Source: Spirosoma pollinicola
GTDB lineage: Bacteria; Bacteroidota; Bacteroidia; Cytophagales; Spirosomataceae
DNA: 64,000 nucleotides
Direction: 5' to 3'
Assembly: GCF_002831565.1 (NCBI RefSeq)
Contig: NZ_CP025096.1
Coordinates: 6,253,014 to 6,317,013 of the forward strand
Positions 50,759 through 59,106 of the stretch are shown here, one piece after another. A program made the position numbers and the translations under genes. Every line of letters starts with the position of its first letter. Position 1 is the stretch's first letter. Under the pieces are notes generated by a model, which saw only the letters and a program-made list of their open reading frames with translations, searched no databases and had not been told where the DNA came from.

Positions 50759-51679
50759 ATGCGCTTCTTATTGCTTAGTATGCTATTTGCCACTGTATTG
50801 CCTCAACTTGCTTTCTCGCAGGAGGTCATTAAGCTCTGGCCCGATGGGGCTATTCCCAATGCTATCCCGGGAGCGCAGATTACGGAAAAATCCGAAACGG
50901 ATGCGAACGGTATTTTACGGATCAGTAACGTTTCTATTCCTACCATTACGGCCTATTTACCTGCCAAAGACAAGGCTACCGGAGCGGCTGTTATGATCTG
51001 CCCCGGTGGCGGCTATGGAATTCTGGCTGCCAGTCACGAAGGTTCCGATGTAGCCCGTTGGTTCAACGAAATGGGCGTAGCGGCATTCGTGCTTAAATAC
51101 CGGTTGCCTAACCCAGCTATTATGACGAATCAGCAGGAGGTGCCGCTTATGGATGCCATGCAGGGTATGACGATTATCCGGCAAAATGCGGCTCGGTATG
51201 GCATTGCGCCAAACAAGATTGGCGTTATGGGCTTCTCGGCGGGTGGTCACCTAGCTTCTACACTTGCCACACATTACAATAAAGATCCTAAGGCCAGTGA
51301 ACAGGTCAAGCCAAATTTTGCTATCCTGCTCTATCCCGTCGTTACGTTCGGTGAGAAAGCGCATGCGGGTTCACGGACTAATTTGTTGGGGAAATTGGCT
51401 TCATCGCCAGACATGATCGCTTATTATTCTAACGAATTGCAGGTGACTGCCCAAACACCCCCCACGTTTCTGGTACATGCCGAAGATGATAAAGCTGTTC
51501 CGGTTGAAAACAGCATCAACTTTTATTTGGCTTGCCTGAAGAATAATATTCCTGCCGAAATGCACTTGTACCCAACAGGTGGGCATGGTTTCGGTATGCG
51601 AACTGCTAAGTTCGGTTCTCTTAATACCTGGCCTGAAGCCTGCAAAGCCTGGCTGATGAATCTGAACGGAGGGAAATAA
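50759..51679 (+). CDS. Alpha/beta hydrolase, acetyl-xylan-esterase-like, exported
   Basis: 306 residues. Signal peptide about 1-20 (MRFLLLSMLFATVLPQLAFS). Alpha/beta hydrolase fold with the nucleophile Ser160 in GFSAGG, the oxyanion segment CPGGGYGILAASHEG (about 81-95), a candidate acid in VHAEDDKAVP and the catalytic His in YPTGGHGFGM. The family includes BD-FAE and acetyl-xylan esterases that remove acetyl or feruloyl groups from polysaccharide. No carbohydrate-binding or T9SS domain is present. It is a single gene between two clear repeats or terminators; a polysaccharide substrate is plausible but not shown. Confidence 0.83.
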   Translation: MRFLLLSMLFATVLPQLAFSQEVIKLWPDGAIPNAIPGAQITEKSETDANGILRISNVSIPTITAYLPAKDKATGAAVMICPGGGYGILAASHEGSDVARWFNEMGVAAFVLKYRLPNPAIMTNQQEVPLMDAMQGMTIIRQNAARYGIAPNKIGVMGFSAGGHLASTLATHYNKDPKASEQVKPNFAILLYPVVTFGEKAHAGSRTNLLGKLASSPDMIAYYSNELQVTAQTPPTFLVHAEDDKAVPVENSINFYLACLKNNIPAEMHLYPTGGHGFGMRTAKFGSLNTWPEACKAWLMNLNGGK

Positions 51680-51683
51680 AAAC

Positions 51684-51761
51684 AAATTAACCACAGAGGC
51701 ACAGAGGTTTAACGGGGTACTTTCTTGCCCATGAAACCGCTATGCCTCTATGGTTAAATTT
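51684..51761. repeat. Inverted repeat between the esterase and prohibitin genes
   Basis: The left arm (51684-51710) and right arm (51734-51761) pair over 27-28 nt with three mismatches and one bulge. The mismatches are A-C on the plus-strand RNA and G-U on the minus-strand RNA, so the minus-strand transcript would fold better. It contains the motif CCACAGAGGCACAGAGG in the left arm. Located between two convergent genes. Confidence 0.8.
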
Positions 51762-51813
51762 AATTTCGCTGATGTGAAGCTCTCTAGATCAATACCTTAA
51801 AAAAGCCAGATTC

Positions 51814-52719
51814 TTACTTGTCACTCAGGATCATAGGCACATTGCCACGGGCACCCATGATGACGATTTTGGCATTTGGCGATGCTGCCAGTTCGCGTTG
51901 GGCTTTGATTTGCTCGTACTGCAACTGTTTGTCGCTCAAGCCCGTAGAGATGATTTTTTGATAATCGGCGATACCCTGGGCTTCTACCCGCTTCCGCTCG
52001 GCTTCCTGTTTTTCTTTTTGCAGAACAAACTGCATCTTCTGAGCGTCCTGTTCGGCATTGATCTTCGACTCAATAGACTTCTTAACGGATACAGGCAGGT
52101 CAATATTCCGAATCAGCAACTGCTCCAGCATAAGCCCTCTTTTCTGAAAATCGGCTTCTATGGTCTTGTAAATACGCGCCTGAAATTCGTCACGCCGGGT
52201 TGAGTATAAGGCAACTGCGTCGTAATAAACAGCATTATCACGAATACGAGTACGAGTAATCGGGCGAACAACTTTGTCGGTGTAATCTGTACCGATTTGG
52301 CTGTAAATTTTTGGCGCATCGGCGGCTACAACTCGATACAAAACGGTCAGGTCAATAACTACTTCCAACCCATCGGCTGTAAGCACGCGAATGGCATCAT
52401 CGCCCTCTTTCTGACCTTCATCATGTGAAGCCGACATGGTGTAGTTCTGGGTCTGCAAATTAAACTCTGTGACTGTTGCCAGTGGGTTCACGAAGTTCAG
52501 TCCAGAATTCAGCGTACGGTCGCTGACATTACCAAACAATGAGATTACACCCACCTGCCCGGCGTCGATTTGCCGTATGCTTGAGGTTAGGAAACCAAGT
52601 ACAATTAAAATTACGCCCACTACTTTGGCGGGACGCGAAAAACGTGAAAACGTTAGGGCAGGGGTATTGATGGCAAATCCGGCGACAAGCACCAAAAGGC
52701 CAAGAACAATAAAAAACAT
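51814..52719 (-). CDS. Prohibitin/SPFH family membrane protein
   Basis: 301 residues. A hydrophobic N-terminus (about 1-50, two helices) is followed by the SPFH domain: IDAGQVGVISLFGNVSDRTLNSGLNFVNPLA (about 50-80), a typical Gln-containing prohibitin start, and later LEVVIDLTVLYRV and VVRPITRTRIRDNAVYYDAVALYSTRRDEF. The C-terminal third (about 190-265) is a coiled coil rich in K, E and Q. It ends SPNAKIVIMGARGNVPMILSDK. Such proteins form ring scaffolds at the inner membrane and hold membrane proteases or lipids. Single minus-strand gene, convergent with the esterase. Confidence 0.92.
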   Translation of the reverse strand: MFFIVLGLLVLVAGFAINTPALTFSRFSRPAKVVGVILIVLGFLTSSIRQIDAGQVGVISLFGNVSDRTLNSGLNFVNPLATVTEFNLQTQNYTMSASHDEGQKEGDDAIRVLTADGLEVVIDLTVLYRVVAADAPKIYSQIGTDYTDKVVRPITRTRIRDNAVYYDAVALYSTRRDEFQARIYKTIEADFQKRGLMLEQLLIRNIDLPVSVKKSIESKINAEQDAQKMQFVLQKEKQEAERKRVEAQGIADYQKIISTGLSDKQLQYEQIKAQRELAASPNAKIVIMGARGNVPMILSDK

Positions 52720-52865
52720 AATTCAGGTGGGTGTTAGCTGATAACCTGCGTGAAAACGCGAGGGCATAGCTGGTGAAAATGATACATAAAAAATGAAGGT
52801 GATACCGAAAGCCCTGGCTAGTGGTGTTGGGGCGGAGTCATAGCGAGATGGGTCAAAAGACAAAC

Positions 52866-52873
52866 CAAAAGTA
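52866..52873 (-). promoter_or_regulatory. Possible -7 box for the prohibitin gene
   Basis: On the minus strand TACTTTTG (52873-52866) fits TAnnTTTG. No -33 element is evident at the right distance, and the leader would be about 140 nt. Confidence 0.35.
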
Positions 52874-52971
52874 GATGATTATCAACTCATAAAGAAATGG
52901 TATTGGAAGAGCGGGTACGGGGTTTGTCAGTCGGTTGCCGGGTAGGATGATGGAAAAGTAAGGACATAAAA

Positions 52972-53002
52972 AAAGGCATCCGGTAAACTACCAGATGCCT
53001 TT
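52972..53002 (-). terminator. Rho-independent terminator after the DUF1573 gene
   Basis: AAAGGCATC...GGTA (52972-52985) pairs with TACC...GATGCCTTT (52989-53002) with one mismatch and a 3-nt loop. On the minus strand the stem is followed by TTTT, an A-run on the plus strand at 52967-52974. Confidence 0.88.
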
Positions 53003-53031
53003 CTCGAACACACTATTAACCCTTCAGTGAA

Positions 53032-53472
53032 CTAGCGTGAAGTTTTCTTCTTTTCTTTTGTAACAGGAGCAGCAGCGGGAGCAGCAGCCGTTGCGGCAGC
53101 AGCAGTAACTACTTCACCTTTCAGATACAATACAGCCTGGCCAGCCTCAGCATTGCTGGTAACTGTTACCGATTTGTTGAACGGACCGGCAGCAGCAGCG
53201 TTATACGTTGCCGAGATGGAACCGGTCTTTCCTGGCATGATTGGCTCACGCGAGAAACTTGGTTTTGTGCAACCGCAGGAAGCCTGCGCGTCATTAATGA
53301 CAATTGGGTCTGTACCCGTATTTTTGAACTCAAATACATGGGTTACAGGTTTGCCCTGCTCAACTTTGCCGAAGTCGTGGGTTTCCTGCGTAAATTTCAG
53401 AACTCCCTTCTGGGCATAACTAACGGCAACCATCAGGAATAAAGCTACAAAAAGCGAAAAAGACTTTTTCAT
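53032..53472 (-). CDS. DUF1573 domain protein, exported
   Basis: 146 residues. Signal peptide about 1-20 (FSLFVALFLMVAVSYAQ). One DUF1573 domain (about 22-115) with the typical THDFGKVEQGKPVTHVFEFKNTG, DAQASCGCTKPSF and PGKTGSISATYNA segments, an Ig-like beta fold with a conserved Cys-x-Cys. A low-complexity Ala/Pro tail and a basic KEKKKTSR end follow. Very common in Bacteroidota, with unknown molecular role; the fold suggests a periplasmic or surface adhesion or chaperone part. Monocistronic, with its own terminator. Confidence 0.9.
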   Translation of the reverse strand: MKKSFSLFVALFLMVAVSYAQKGVLKFTQETHDFGKVEQGKPVTHVFEFKNTGTDPIVINDAQASCGCTKPSFSREPIMPGKTGSISATYNAAAAGPFNKSVTVTSNAEAGQAVLYLKGEVVTAAAATAAAPAAAPVTKEKKKTSR

Positions 53473-53714
53473 CGGACTAAACAGAATTATGGTTTGGTTT
53501 TTAAAATACTAAGCCTTGCGAACTTAAACTACAGCAAACAGTTTGCCAAATCATTATAGTTTTCATTCGGTCAACAAATAAACTCAAAAAATCGTTTTTT
53601 TGAAAGCTGACTCGTTTTATCTTACTTTTACTTTCGCTTGGTAATCGATAGTTCCGGTGCCAGCTACTTCATCAATAAATTGATTGTAGGACTGTTTCAA
53701 TCTGTAGCTCTGTT

Positions 53715-56120
53715 GTGATAGCAAACGAACAACTCCGCTCGACTGATATTTTAAGTCGTGAAAAAATCTTATCGGATTACCGTCTGGCTTGCGAAAGTCG
53801 ACAGGTAAGCCTGTTGGGTCGGCGTGACGTGATGGGTGGTAGAGCTAAGTTCGGCATATTCGGTGATGGCAAAGAACTTGCGCAATTAGCCGCTGCCAGT
53901 GCTTTTGATCGGGGTGATTTCCGTTCGGGCTATTACCGCGACCAAACGTTTGTGGCAGCTTTAGGTGAGCTTCGGTGGTCGGAGTTCTTCGCCCAACTCT
54001 ATGCCCATACCGATCTGGAGGCCGAACCTAATACCGCCGGTCGATCCATGAACGGCCATTTCGCCACTCGCTGGCTCGATGAAAAAGGCCTGTGGCGTAA
54101 TCAGACTGAACTTTATAACTCTGTTTGTGATATTGCACCCACGGCGGGGCAGATTCCGCGGGCGCTTGGACTTGCTTACGCATCCAAACTATTTCGGAAT
54201 AACCCCGGCCTGAGTGAATTAACTAATTTTTCGCGTCACGGCAACGAGATCGTTTTTGCTACCATTGGCGACGCGTCAACTTCGCAGGGAATGTTCTGGG
54301 AGGCTATGAATGCCGCTGGTGTATTGCAGGTGCCTCTACTGATGTCTGTTTGGGACGATGGCTATGGTATCTCTGTGCCGGTCGAGTACCAGACCGTTAA
54401 GGGGAGCATATCGAAGGCATTGGCTGGTTTTCAACGCGACGGCGATGACAAAGGGATGGAAATCTTTACCGTAAAAGGTTGGGACTATGCCGCTTTGCTG
54501 GAAACCTATCAGCAAGCCGCTCACATTTGCCGTACGCAACACGTACCCGTACTGGTGCATGTGCAGGAACTTACCCAACCACAGGGACATTCATCATCGG
54601 GTTCGCACGAACGCTATAAATCAAAACAACGCCTGACGTGGGAAGCAGAACACGACTGTAATCTGGTGTTCCGTCAGTGGATTTTAGAGAATGGGTATGC
54701 CAGCAGCGATGAACTGGAAGGCATTGAAAGTGAAGCGAAACAAGCCGCTAAACAAGCTCGCGTTATTGCCTGGAATGCGTTTCAGGCATCTATGAAAGGC
54801 GATTTTGATGAGGTGCTTGACTTGCTTCAGCAAACCGCTCGCCATAATGCCAAAGCGGCCGAGTTGATGGCCATTCGGGAAGAACTTCGCAAGACATTCT
54901 CACCGGTGCGTCGGGATGCCGTATCGGCCGTTCGAAAAGCGTTGCGGTTACTGCGGACAGATTCCGGAGCAGGCCGCCAACGCCTGAAAGCCTGGCTCGA
55001 ACGATCGGAAGTCGAAAACGACGACCGCTTCAGCTCCTACTTATATAGCCAATCGCCTGATTCGCCTATGTTGGTTGAGGGTGTACCCGCCCAGTATAGC
55101 GACGATAGTCCGGTACTTGACGGCTATTTATTACTCCAGCATTATTTCGAAAGCCTGTTCACCCGTGATTCGCGTGTGGTAGCTTTGGGTGAAGACGTAG
55201 GGCAGATTGGGGATGTAAACCAGGGCTTTGCCGGTTTGCAGGAGAAATTCGGCGAAATACGCATTACGGATACCGGCATTCGCGAAACGACGATTATTGG
55301 TCAGGGTATTGGTATGGCTATGCGCGGCCTTCGCCCTATTGTCGAGATTCAGTATTTCGATTACGTCTACTATACATTAGCCACGCTGACCGACGATCTG
55401 GCGACCTTGCAGTATCGCACGAAAGGAGGCCAGAAGGCTCCCCTTATTGTGCGCACCCGTGGGCATCGGCTGGAAGGTATCTGGCATTCGGGTTCGCCAA
55501 TGGGCACTATGCTCAGTAGTTTGCGTGGGCTTCATATTCTGGTACCGCGTAACATGACACAGGCGACCGGTTTCTACAATACGCTGATTAAGGGCGATGA
55601 TCCCGCTTTATTAATCGAATCGCTGAACGGGTATCGGTTAAAAGAGACATTACCGGCAAATCTGGATGAGTTTTGCGTACCGCTGGGTGTGCCCGAAATC
55701 CTGCGTGCAGGTTCCGATGTGACCGTAATAACCTACGGATCTATGTGTCGGATTGTGCTCGATGCGGCTAATCAACTAGCAGCAATGGGTATTAATATCG
55801 AAGTGATTGACGTGCAGACCCTGTTGCCCTTCGATGTACACCAGATGATTGTCGAATCCATCAAAAAGACCAATCGGGTATTGTTCGCCGATGAAGATGT
55901 ACCCGGTGGTGCATCGGCCTATATGATGCAGCAGGTTGTTGAAGGTCAGAATGCCTATCGATATCTGGATTCAGCCCCGGCAACCTTGTCGGCCAAAGCG
56001 CACAGACCGTCTTATGGCTCCGATGGGGACTATTTCTCAAAGCCAAATGTTGACGACGTAATTGAGACCGTCTATGCCATCATGAGCGAAGCCGAACCAG
56101 AGCGGTTTCCTGCAATTTAA
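53715..56120 (+). CDS. Fused E1 alpha/beta subunit of a 2-oxoacid dehydrogenase (branched-chain type)
   Basis: 801 residues from a GTG at 53715. The first half is E1 alpha: RDQTFVAALGE-type start, ATIGDASTSQGMFWEAMNAAGV (the thiamin-diphosphate GDG..N equivalent region, about 178-200) and DDGYGISVPVEYQTVKGSISKAL. A link follows (about 400-470). The second half is E1 beta: DSRVVALGEDVGQIGDVNQGF (about 487-507) and the TDTGIRETTIIGQGIGMAMRGLRPI and PLIVRTRGHRLEGIWHSGSP segments. The enzyme decarboxylates a branched-chain or related 2-oxoacid and passes the acyl group to an E2 lipoyl protein. The fused form is usual in Bacteroidota. No E2/E3 is adjacent. Confidence 0.93.
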   Translation: MIANEQLRSTDILSREKILSDYRLACESRQVSLLGRRDVMGGRAKFGIFGDGKELAQLAAASAFDRGDFRSGYYRDQTFVAALGELRWSEFFAQLYAHTDLEAEPNTAGRSMNGHFATRWLDEKGLWRNQTELYNSVCDIAPTAGQIPRALGLAYASKLFRNNPGLSELTNFSRHGNEIVFATIGDASTSQGMFWEAMNAAGVLQVPLLMSVWDDGYGISVPVEYQTVKGSISKALAGFQRDGDDKGMEIFTVKGWDYAALLETYQQAAHICRTQHVPVLVHVQELTQPQGHSSSGSHERYKSKQRLTWEAEHDCNLVFRQWILENGYASSDELEGIESEAKQAAKQARVIAWNAFQASMKGDFDEVLDLLQQTARHNAKAAELMAIREELRKTFSPVRRDAVSAVRKALRLLRTDSGAGRQRLKAWLERSEVENDDRFSSYLYSQSPDSPMLVEGVPAQYSDDSPVLDGYLLLQHYFESLFTRDSRVVALGEDVGQIGDVNQGFAGLQEKFGEIRITDTGIRETTIIGQGIGMAMRGLRPIVEIQYFDYVYYTLATLTDDLATLQYRTKGGQKAPLIVRTRGHRLEGIWHSGSPMGTMLSSLRGLHILVPRNMTQATGFYNTLIKGDDPALLIESLNGYRLKETLPANLDEFCVPLGVPEILRAGSDVTVITYGSMCRIVLDAANQLAAMGINIEVIDVQTLLPFDVHQMIVESIKKTNRVLFADEDVPGGASAYMMQQVVEGQNAYRYLDSAPATLSAKAHRPSYGSDGDYFSKPNVDDVIETVYAIMSEAEPERFPAI

Positions 56121-56213
56121 TTTTGAATGAGGGAATGCTAGAATGAGTGAATTTCCTGTCGGTGAACAATTGCCATTTCCTATTCTATCAGTCACTCATT
56201 CTATTAGTCAAAA
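56121..56213. repeat. Nested inverted repeat before nuoI
   Basis: TAGAATGAGTGA (56139-56150) and TCACTCATTCTA (56192-56203) are perfect 12-nt arms; an outer TTTTGA/TCAAAA pair (56121-56126, 56208-56213) brings the structure to the base just before the ATG of nuoI. The E1 stop codon directly precedes it. Built of AATGA-like words, like the element at 5.7 kb. Confidence 0.75.
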
Positions 56214-57608
56214 ATGTCATACTTCAAGGACATACAATCGGGTATCCGAACAACGATTAAGGGACTGAGCCTTACGTTGCGGCACCTTAGAAATGCTACT
56301 AAGCGCCGGTCGCCGGAAGGAATAGAAAATGCTACCTATTTTGATTTACAAAATGGGTTAGTTACGCTTCAATATCCACACGAGCAGTTACCCATCCCCG
56401 ATAATGGTCGCTACCAGCTTCGCAATGAGATTGAGGATTGTATAGTTTGTGATAAGTGCGCCAAAATTTGCCCGGTCGACTGCATTACCATCGACGCCAT
56501 TAAGGCTACTGAAGAGGTAGGACGAGCCTCGGATGGGTCGCCCATTCGATTGTATGCGGCCAAATTTGATATTGACATGGCCAAATGCTGCTATTGCGGC
56601 CTTTGTACGGTGGTTTGCCCAACCGAGTGCCTGACAATGGACAAGAAATTTGATTACAGCGAATTCGATTTGGGTAAGCTTACCTATCATTTTTCGGAGT
56701 TGACGCCGGAACAGGCCGACGAAAAACGAGCCTTGTACGAGCAATACGTTCGGGAGAAAGAAGAAGCCAAAGCAGCTCAGGTAACTGCCAAAGCCGCAGC
56801 GACACCCCAGATTCCTGATACAGCTTCTGTAGCGCCAACACGTCCGGTGTTCCGCCCAACGGCCAAACCGAGTGTTCCGGCTCCTCCACCAGCCGAACCG
56901 GCTAACTCCGAAGGGTCATCCATCGAACACCCGTTGACGGATGCCACACCGGATGAAATGCAGCATATTGCGCAGGGTGGTCTGGAAACGACAAAACGAC
57001 CGGTATTTAAACCGACGCAAAAACCGGTAATCAAGGTAACGGATGTGCCCGCCGACGAAACGCCTACTGTTTCTCCTGAGCCAACGGAAACGTTGGATGT
57101 TCCGGAAAAAGTGGCGAAGCCAGCCGCGTTCCGCCCAACGATGAAACCACCAGTTTCGAAGCCAGTTGAACCTGCACACAGTGTGCCGGTGAATGACGAA
57201 GAGCCAAAGCCAAAGCCTGCTTTCAGGCCCACCATGAAACCGCCCAGAGCTGCGGAAATAGAACCGAAAGTTGAACCCGAAACGTCTGAAAATACGGATC
57301 AGCCAAAGCCCAAAGCTGCTGCCTTCCGACCAACGATGAAGCCAGACAAGCCGGTAGAGTCTGAGCCGAAAGAGCAGCCAGAAGCCCCGAAACCCAAACC
57401 AGCCGCTTTTCGACCGACAATGAAACCGGCTACTGCAGCCCCGAAACCTGTGGAAGAAAGTATTTCGACAGAAGCGAAAGAGGCTATTTCCGGTTTAGAG
57501 ATTGAGCCGCCGAAAGAACTCATCGTTGAACTGACAAAGCCTAAAGCACCAGCTTTTCGGCCAACGATGAAGCCTAAACCGAAACCAGACGACGAGGCAT
57601 CTGCCTAA
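56214..57608 (+). CDS. nuoI: NADH-quinone oxidoreductase subunit I with long repetitive C-terminal tail
   Basis: 464 residues against 150-200 for usual NuoI. Residues 1-160 form the normal ferredoxin-like subunit: CDKCAKICPVDC with Cys76, 79, 82 and 86, and CCYCGLCTVVCP with Cys125, 128, 131 and 135. These are two 4Fe-4S clusters (N6a/N6b) that pass electrons from NuoG to NuoB. From about 185 a Pro/Lys/Glu/Ala-rich tail begins, with seven near-copies of AFRPTMKP (or FRPTAKP, FKPTQKP) spaced by acidic stretches. The tail is predicted disordered by composition and unlike any complex I module I know. It is the first gene of the nuoIJK cluster. Confidence 0.92.
   Translation: MSYFKDIQSGIRTTIKGLSLTLRHLRNATKRRSPEGIENATYFDLQNGLVTLQYPHEQLPIPDNGRYQLRNEIEDCIVCDKCAKICPVDCITIDAIKATEEVGRASDGSPIRLYAAKFDIDMAKCCYCGLCTVVCPTECLTMDKKFDYSEFDLGKLTYHFSELTPEQADEKRALYEQYVREKEEAKAAQVTAKAAATPQIPDTASVAPTRPVFRPTAKPSVPAPPPAEPANSEGSSIEHPLTDATPDEMQHIAQGGLETTKRPVFKPTQKPVIKVTDVPADETPTVSPEPTETLDVPEKVAKPAAFRPTMKPPVSKPVEPAHSVPVNDEEPKPKPAFRPTMKPPRAAEIEPKVEPETSENTDQPKPKAAAFRPTMKPDKPVESEPKEQPEAPKPKPAAFRPTMKPATAAPKPVEESISTEAKEAISGLEIEPPKELIVELTKPKAPAFRPTMKPKPKPDDEASA
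56844..57575 (+). repeat. Seven FRPTMKP-type coding repeats in the nuoI tail
   Basis: Region coding for residues 211-454, with heptad-to-octad motifs at irregular spacing (20-45 residues) separated by Glu/Pro/Thr-rich linkers. The nucleotide copies differ, so this is not a recent slippage product. Confidence 0.8.
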
Positions 57609-57629
57609 TTAACGCTACCCCCAAAAACA

Positions 57630-58187
57630 GTGGTTCAAGTTGCCTTTTATGCCTTTTCGGCGCTAACGCTTGTTGGTGCGCTGGCCGTGTTGCTTACCCG
57701 TAATGTGCTCTACGCGGCTTTCTTTCTCTTGCTGACCTTGTTTGGTGTAGCAGGCCTATTCGTATTGGCAAGTGCCGATTTTCTGGCCATTGCGCAGATT
57801 ATGATATACGTAGGTGGCGTATTGGTGTTAGTAATTTTTGGTATTATGCTTACTCATAAACCTGATTTGCCAATAGATATCAATAGCCAGCAACCGAACC
57901 GAATTGCATCTCAGAATAGAGTAGGGGTAGGGGCGGGATGGGTCATCGCGTTGCTTGTTGCAGGAAGCTTATTTATTGCCTTATACACCTTGTTGGCACG
58001 CGCCAACTTTATTTTACTTAGTCGACCGGTTGGCTGGCAAAGCACCATGAATACGATTGGCAAACAACTCATGACGGAGTATGTGGTACCGTTTGAAATT
58101 GCCGGAATTCTGCTGCTGGCGGCCCTTGTGGGTGCTACCTATTTAGCGGCTCCACCCATTAAATCGTCCCGAAATGCAACCAGTTGA
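57630..58187 (+). CDS. nuoJ: NADH-quinone oxidoreductase subunit J
   Basis: 185 residues from a GTG at 57630. Five membrane segments; VLYAAFFLLLTLFGVAGLFVLASADFLAIAQIMIYVGGVLVLVIFGIML (about 26-75) is the conserved NuoJ part with the aromatic-rich third helix that transmits coupling. A C-terminal pair of helices lies at about 105-130 and 155-178. It starts 21 nt after nuoI and overlaps nuoK by 14 nt. Part of the membrane arm of complex I. Confidence 0.93.
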   Translation: MVQVAFYAFSALTLVGALAVLLTRNVLYAAFFLLLTLFGVAGLFVLASADFLAIAQIMIYVGGVLVLVIFGIMLTHKPDLPIDINSQQPNRIASQNRVGVGAGWVIALLVAGSLFIALYTLLARANFILLSRPVGWQSTMNTIGKQLMTEYVVPFEIAGILLLAALVGATYLAAPPIKSSRNATS

Positions 58188-58485
58188 CAGTCATTTATTT
58201 TTAGTAGTGGGCGCAGCCCTCTTTAGCATTGGGCTGGCTGTGGTGCTGCTCAAACGCCATGCTATTGTCGTATTGATGGGTATTGAATTGATGCTCAATG
58301 CGGTAAATATCAACTTGGTAGCCTTTAGTCAATACGACCCGGATCGTTTACAGGGTCAGATGCTAAGTTTATTCGTAATGGTTGTTGCCGCTGCCGAATC
58401 GGCGATTGCGCTGGCCATTGTCCTGCAGGTTTACCGTCATTTCCGCACGGCGCAATTAGATGAGTTGAACGAACTCAACTATTGA
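58174..58485 (+). CDS. nuoK: NADH-quinone oxidoreductase subunit K
   Basis: 103 residues, the normal NuoK size, with three membrane helices (about 7-25, 29-50, 60-84). Conserved glutamates lie in GIELMLNAVNINLVAF (about 36-51) and in the third helix at AAAESAIALAIVLQVYR (about 69-85). These form the proton path of NuoK. It overlaps nuoJ by 14 nt and the 2OG oxygenase gene by 4 nt. Confidence 0.95.
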   Translation: MQPVDSHLFLVVGAALFSIGLAVVLLKRHAIVVLMGIELMLNAVNINLVAFSQYDPDRLQGQMLSLFVMVVAAAESAIALAIVLQVYRHFRTAQLDELNELNY

Positions 58486-59090
58486 TCAATTCCTTCGAGA
58501 CTATCATCAATGGTATCCTGAATGATGGCTATGGCATTACAGATAATTTTATAACACCAGACGAAGTGACCGCGCTAGCCTACCAGCTTCACCAGCGATG
58601 GGAAGCCGGTAAGTTCAAGGCAGCTGGCACAGGAAATCAGCAAGTATCGGTCGAAAATGCCGTCCGGGGCGACGAAATCCTATGGCTGGATGAGGCCACC
58701 ACTACGCCCATAGAAGTTGCGTTTCTGCTACGGATCAATGAATTTGTAGCGTATGTCAACCAGACCTGCTACCTCGGCCTGTGCGATGTTGAGTTTCACT
58801 ACGCACTGTATCCAACAGGCACATTCTACAAACGCCACCTCGATCAATTTCGCAGCGATTCACGCCGGAAGCTCTCCGTAATCTGCTACCTCAACACCGA
58901 CTGGCACGAAGCCGATGGTGGCCAGCTTGCCATTTACCTGCCCGGTATTATCAACGACCTCGAACGGCGAATTACCATCTCGCCAATAGGCGGTCGGCTG
59001 GTATGTTTCGAAAGCGGATTGCTGCCCCATGAAGTGCTGCCCGCCACACACGAACGACTCAGTGTGACGGGTTGGTTGAAAACGGCCTAG
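58482..59090 (+). CDS. 2-oxoglutarate/Fe(II)-dependent oxygenase
   Basis: 202 residues from a TTG start at 58482, inside the last codons of nuoK. Double-stranded beta-helix fold: iron ligands His and Asp in FYKRHLDQFRSDSRR (about 110-125) and the distal His in LLPHEVLPATHERLSVTGWLK (about 181), with the 2-oxoglutarate Arg shortly after (HERLSVTGW). GRLVCFESG precedes it. PKHD-like hydroxylase family; the substrate is unknown. It overlaps nuoK by 4 nt, so it is co-translated with a complex I gene, an unusual partner. Convergent with the phytanoyl-CoA-type oxygenase, 16 nt between stops. Confidence 0.85.
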   Translation: MINSFETIINGILNDGYGITDNFITPDEVTALAYQLHQRWEAGKFKAAGTGNQQVSVENAVRGDEILWLDEATTTPIEVAFLLRINEFVAYVNQTCYLGLCDVEFHYALYPTGTFYKRHLDQFRSDSRRKLSVICYLNTDWHEADGGQLAIYLPGIINDLERRITISPIGGRLVCFESGLLPHEVLPATHERLSVTGWLKTA

Positions 59091-59106
59091 CTATAGATGG
59101 CTTTCG

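Larger units (their letters stand above)
52720..53031. other. Intergenic stretch upstream of the prohibitin gene
   Basis: The only gap longer than 300 bp in the window. It holds the terminator of the DUF1573 gene (52972-53002) and a possible promoter box for the prohibitin gene (52866-52873). I see no small reading frame with protein-like composition. Confidence 0.6.

Noticed and set aside
56777..57523. Minus-strand Gly/Ser/Val-rich frames opposite the nuoI tail
   Set aside because: They mirror the Pro/Lys/Glu repeats of the tail; no start region or family motif is present.
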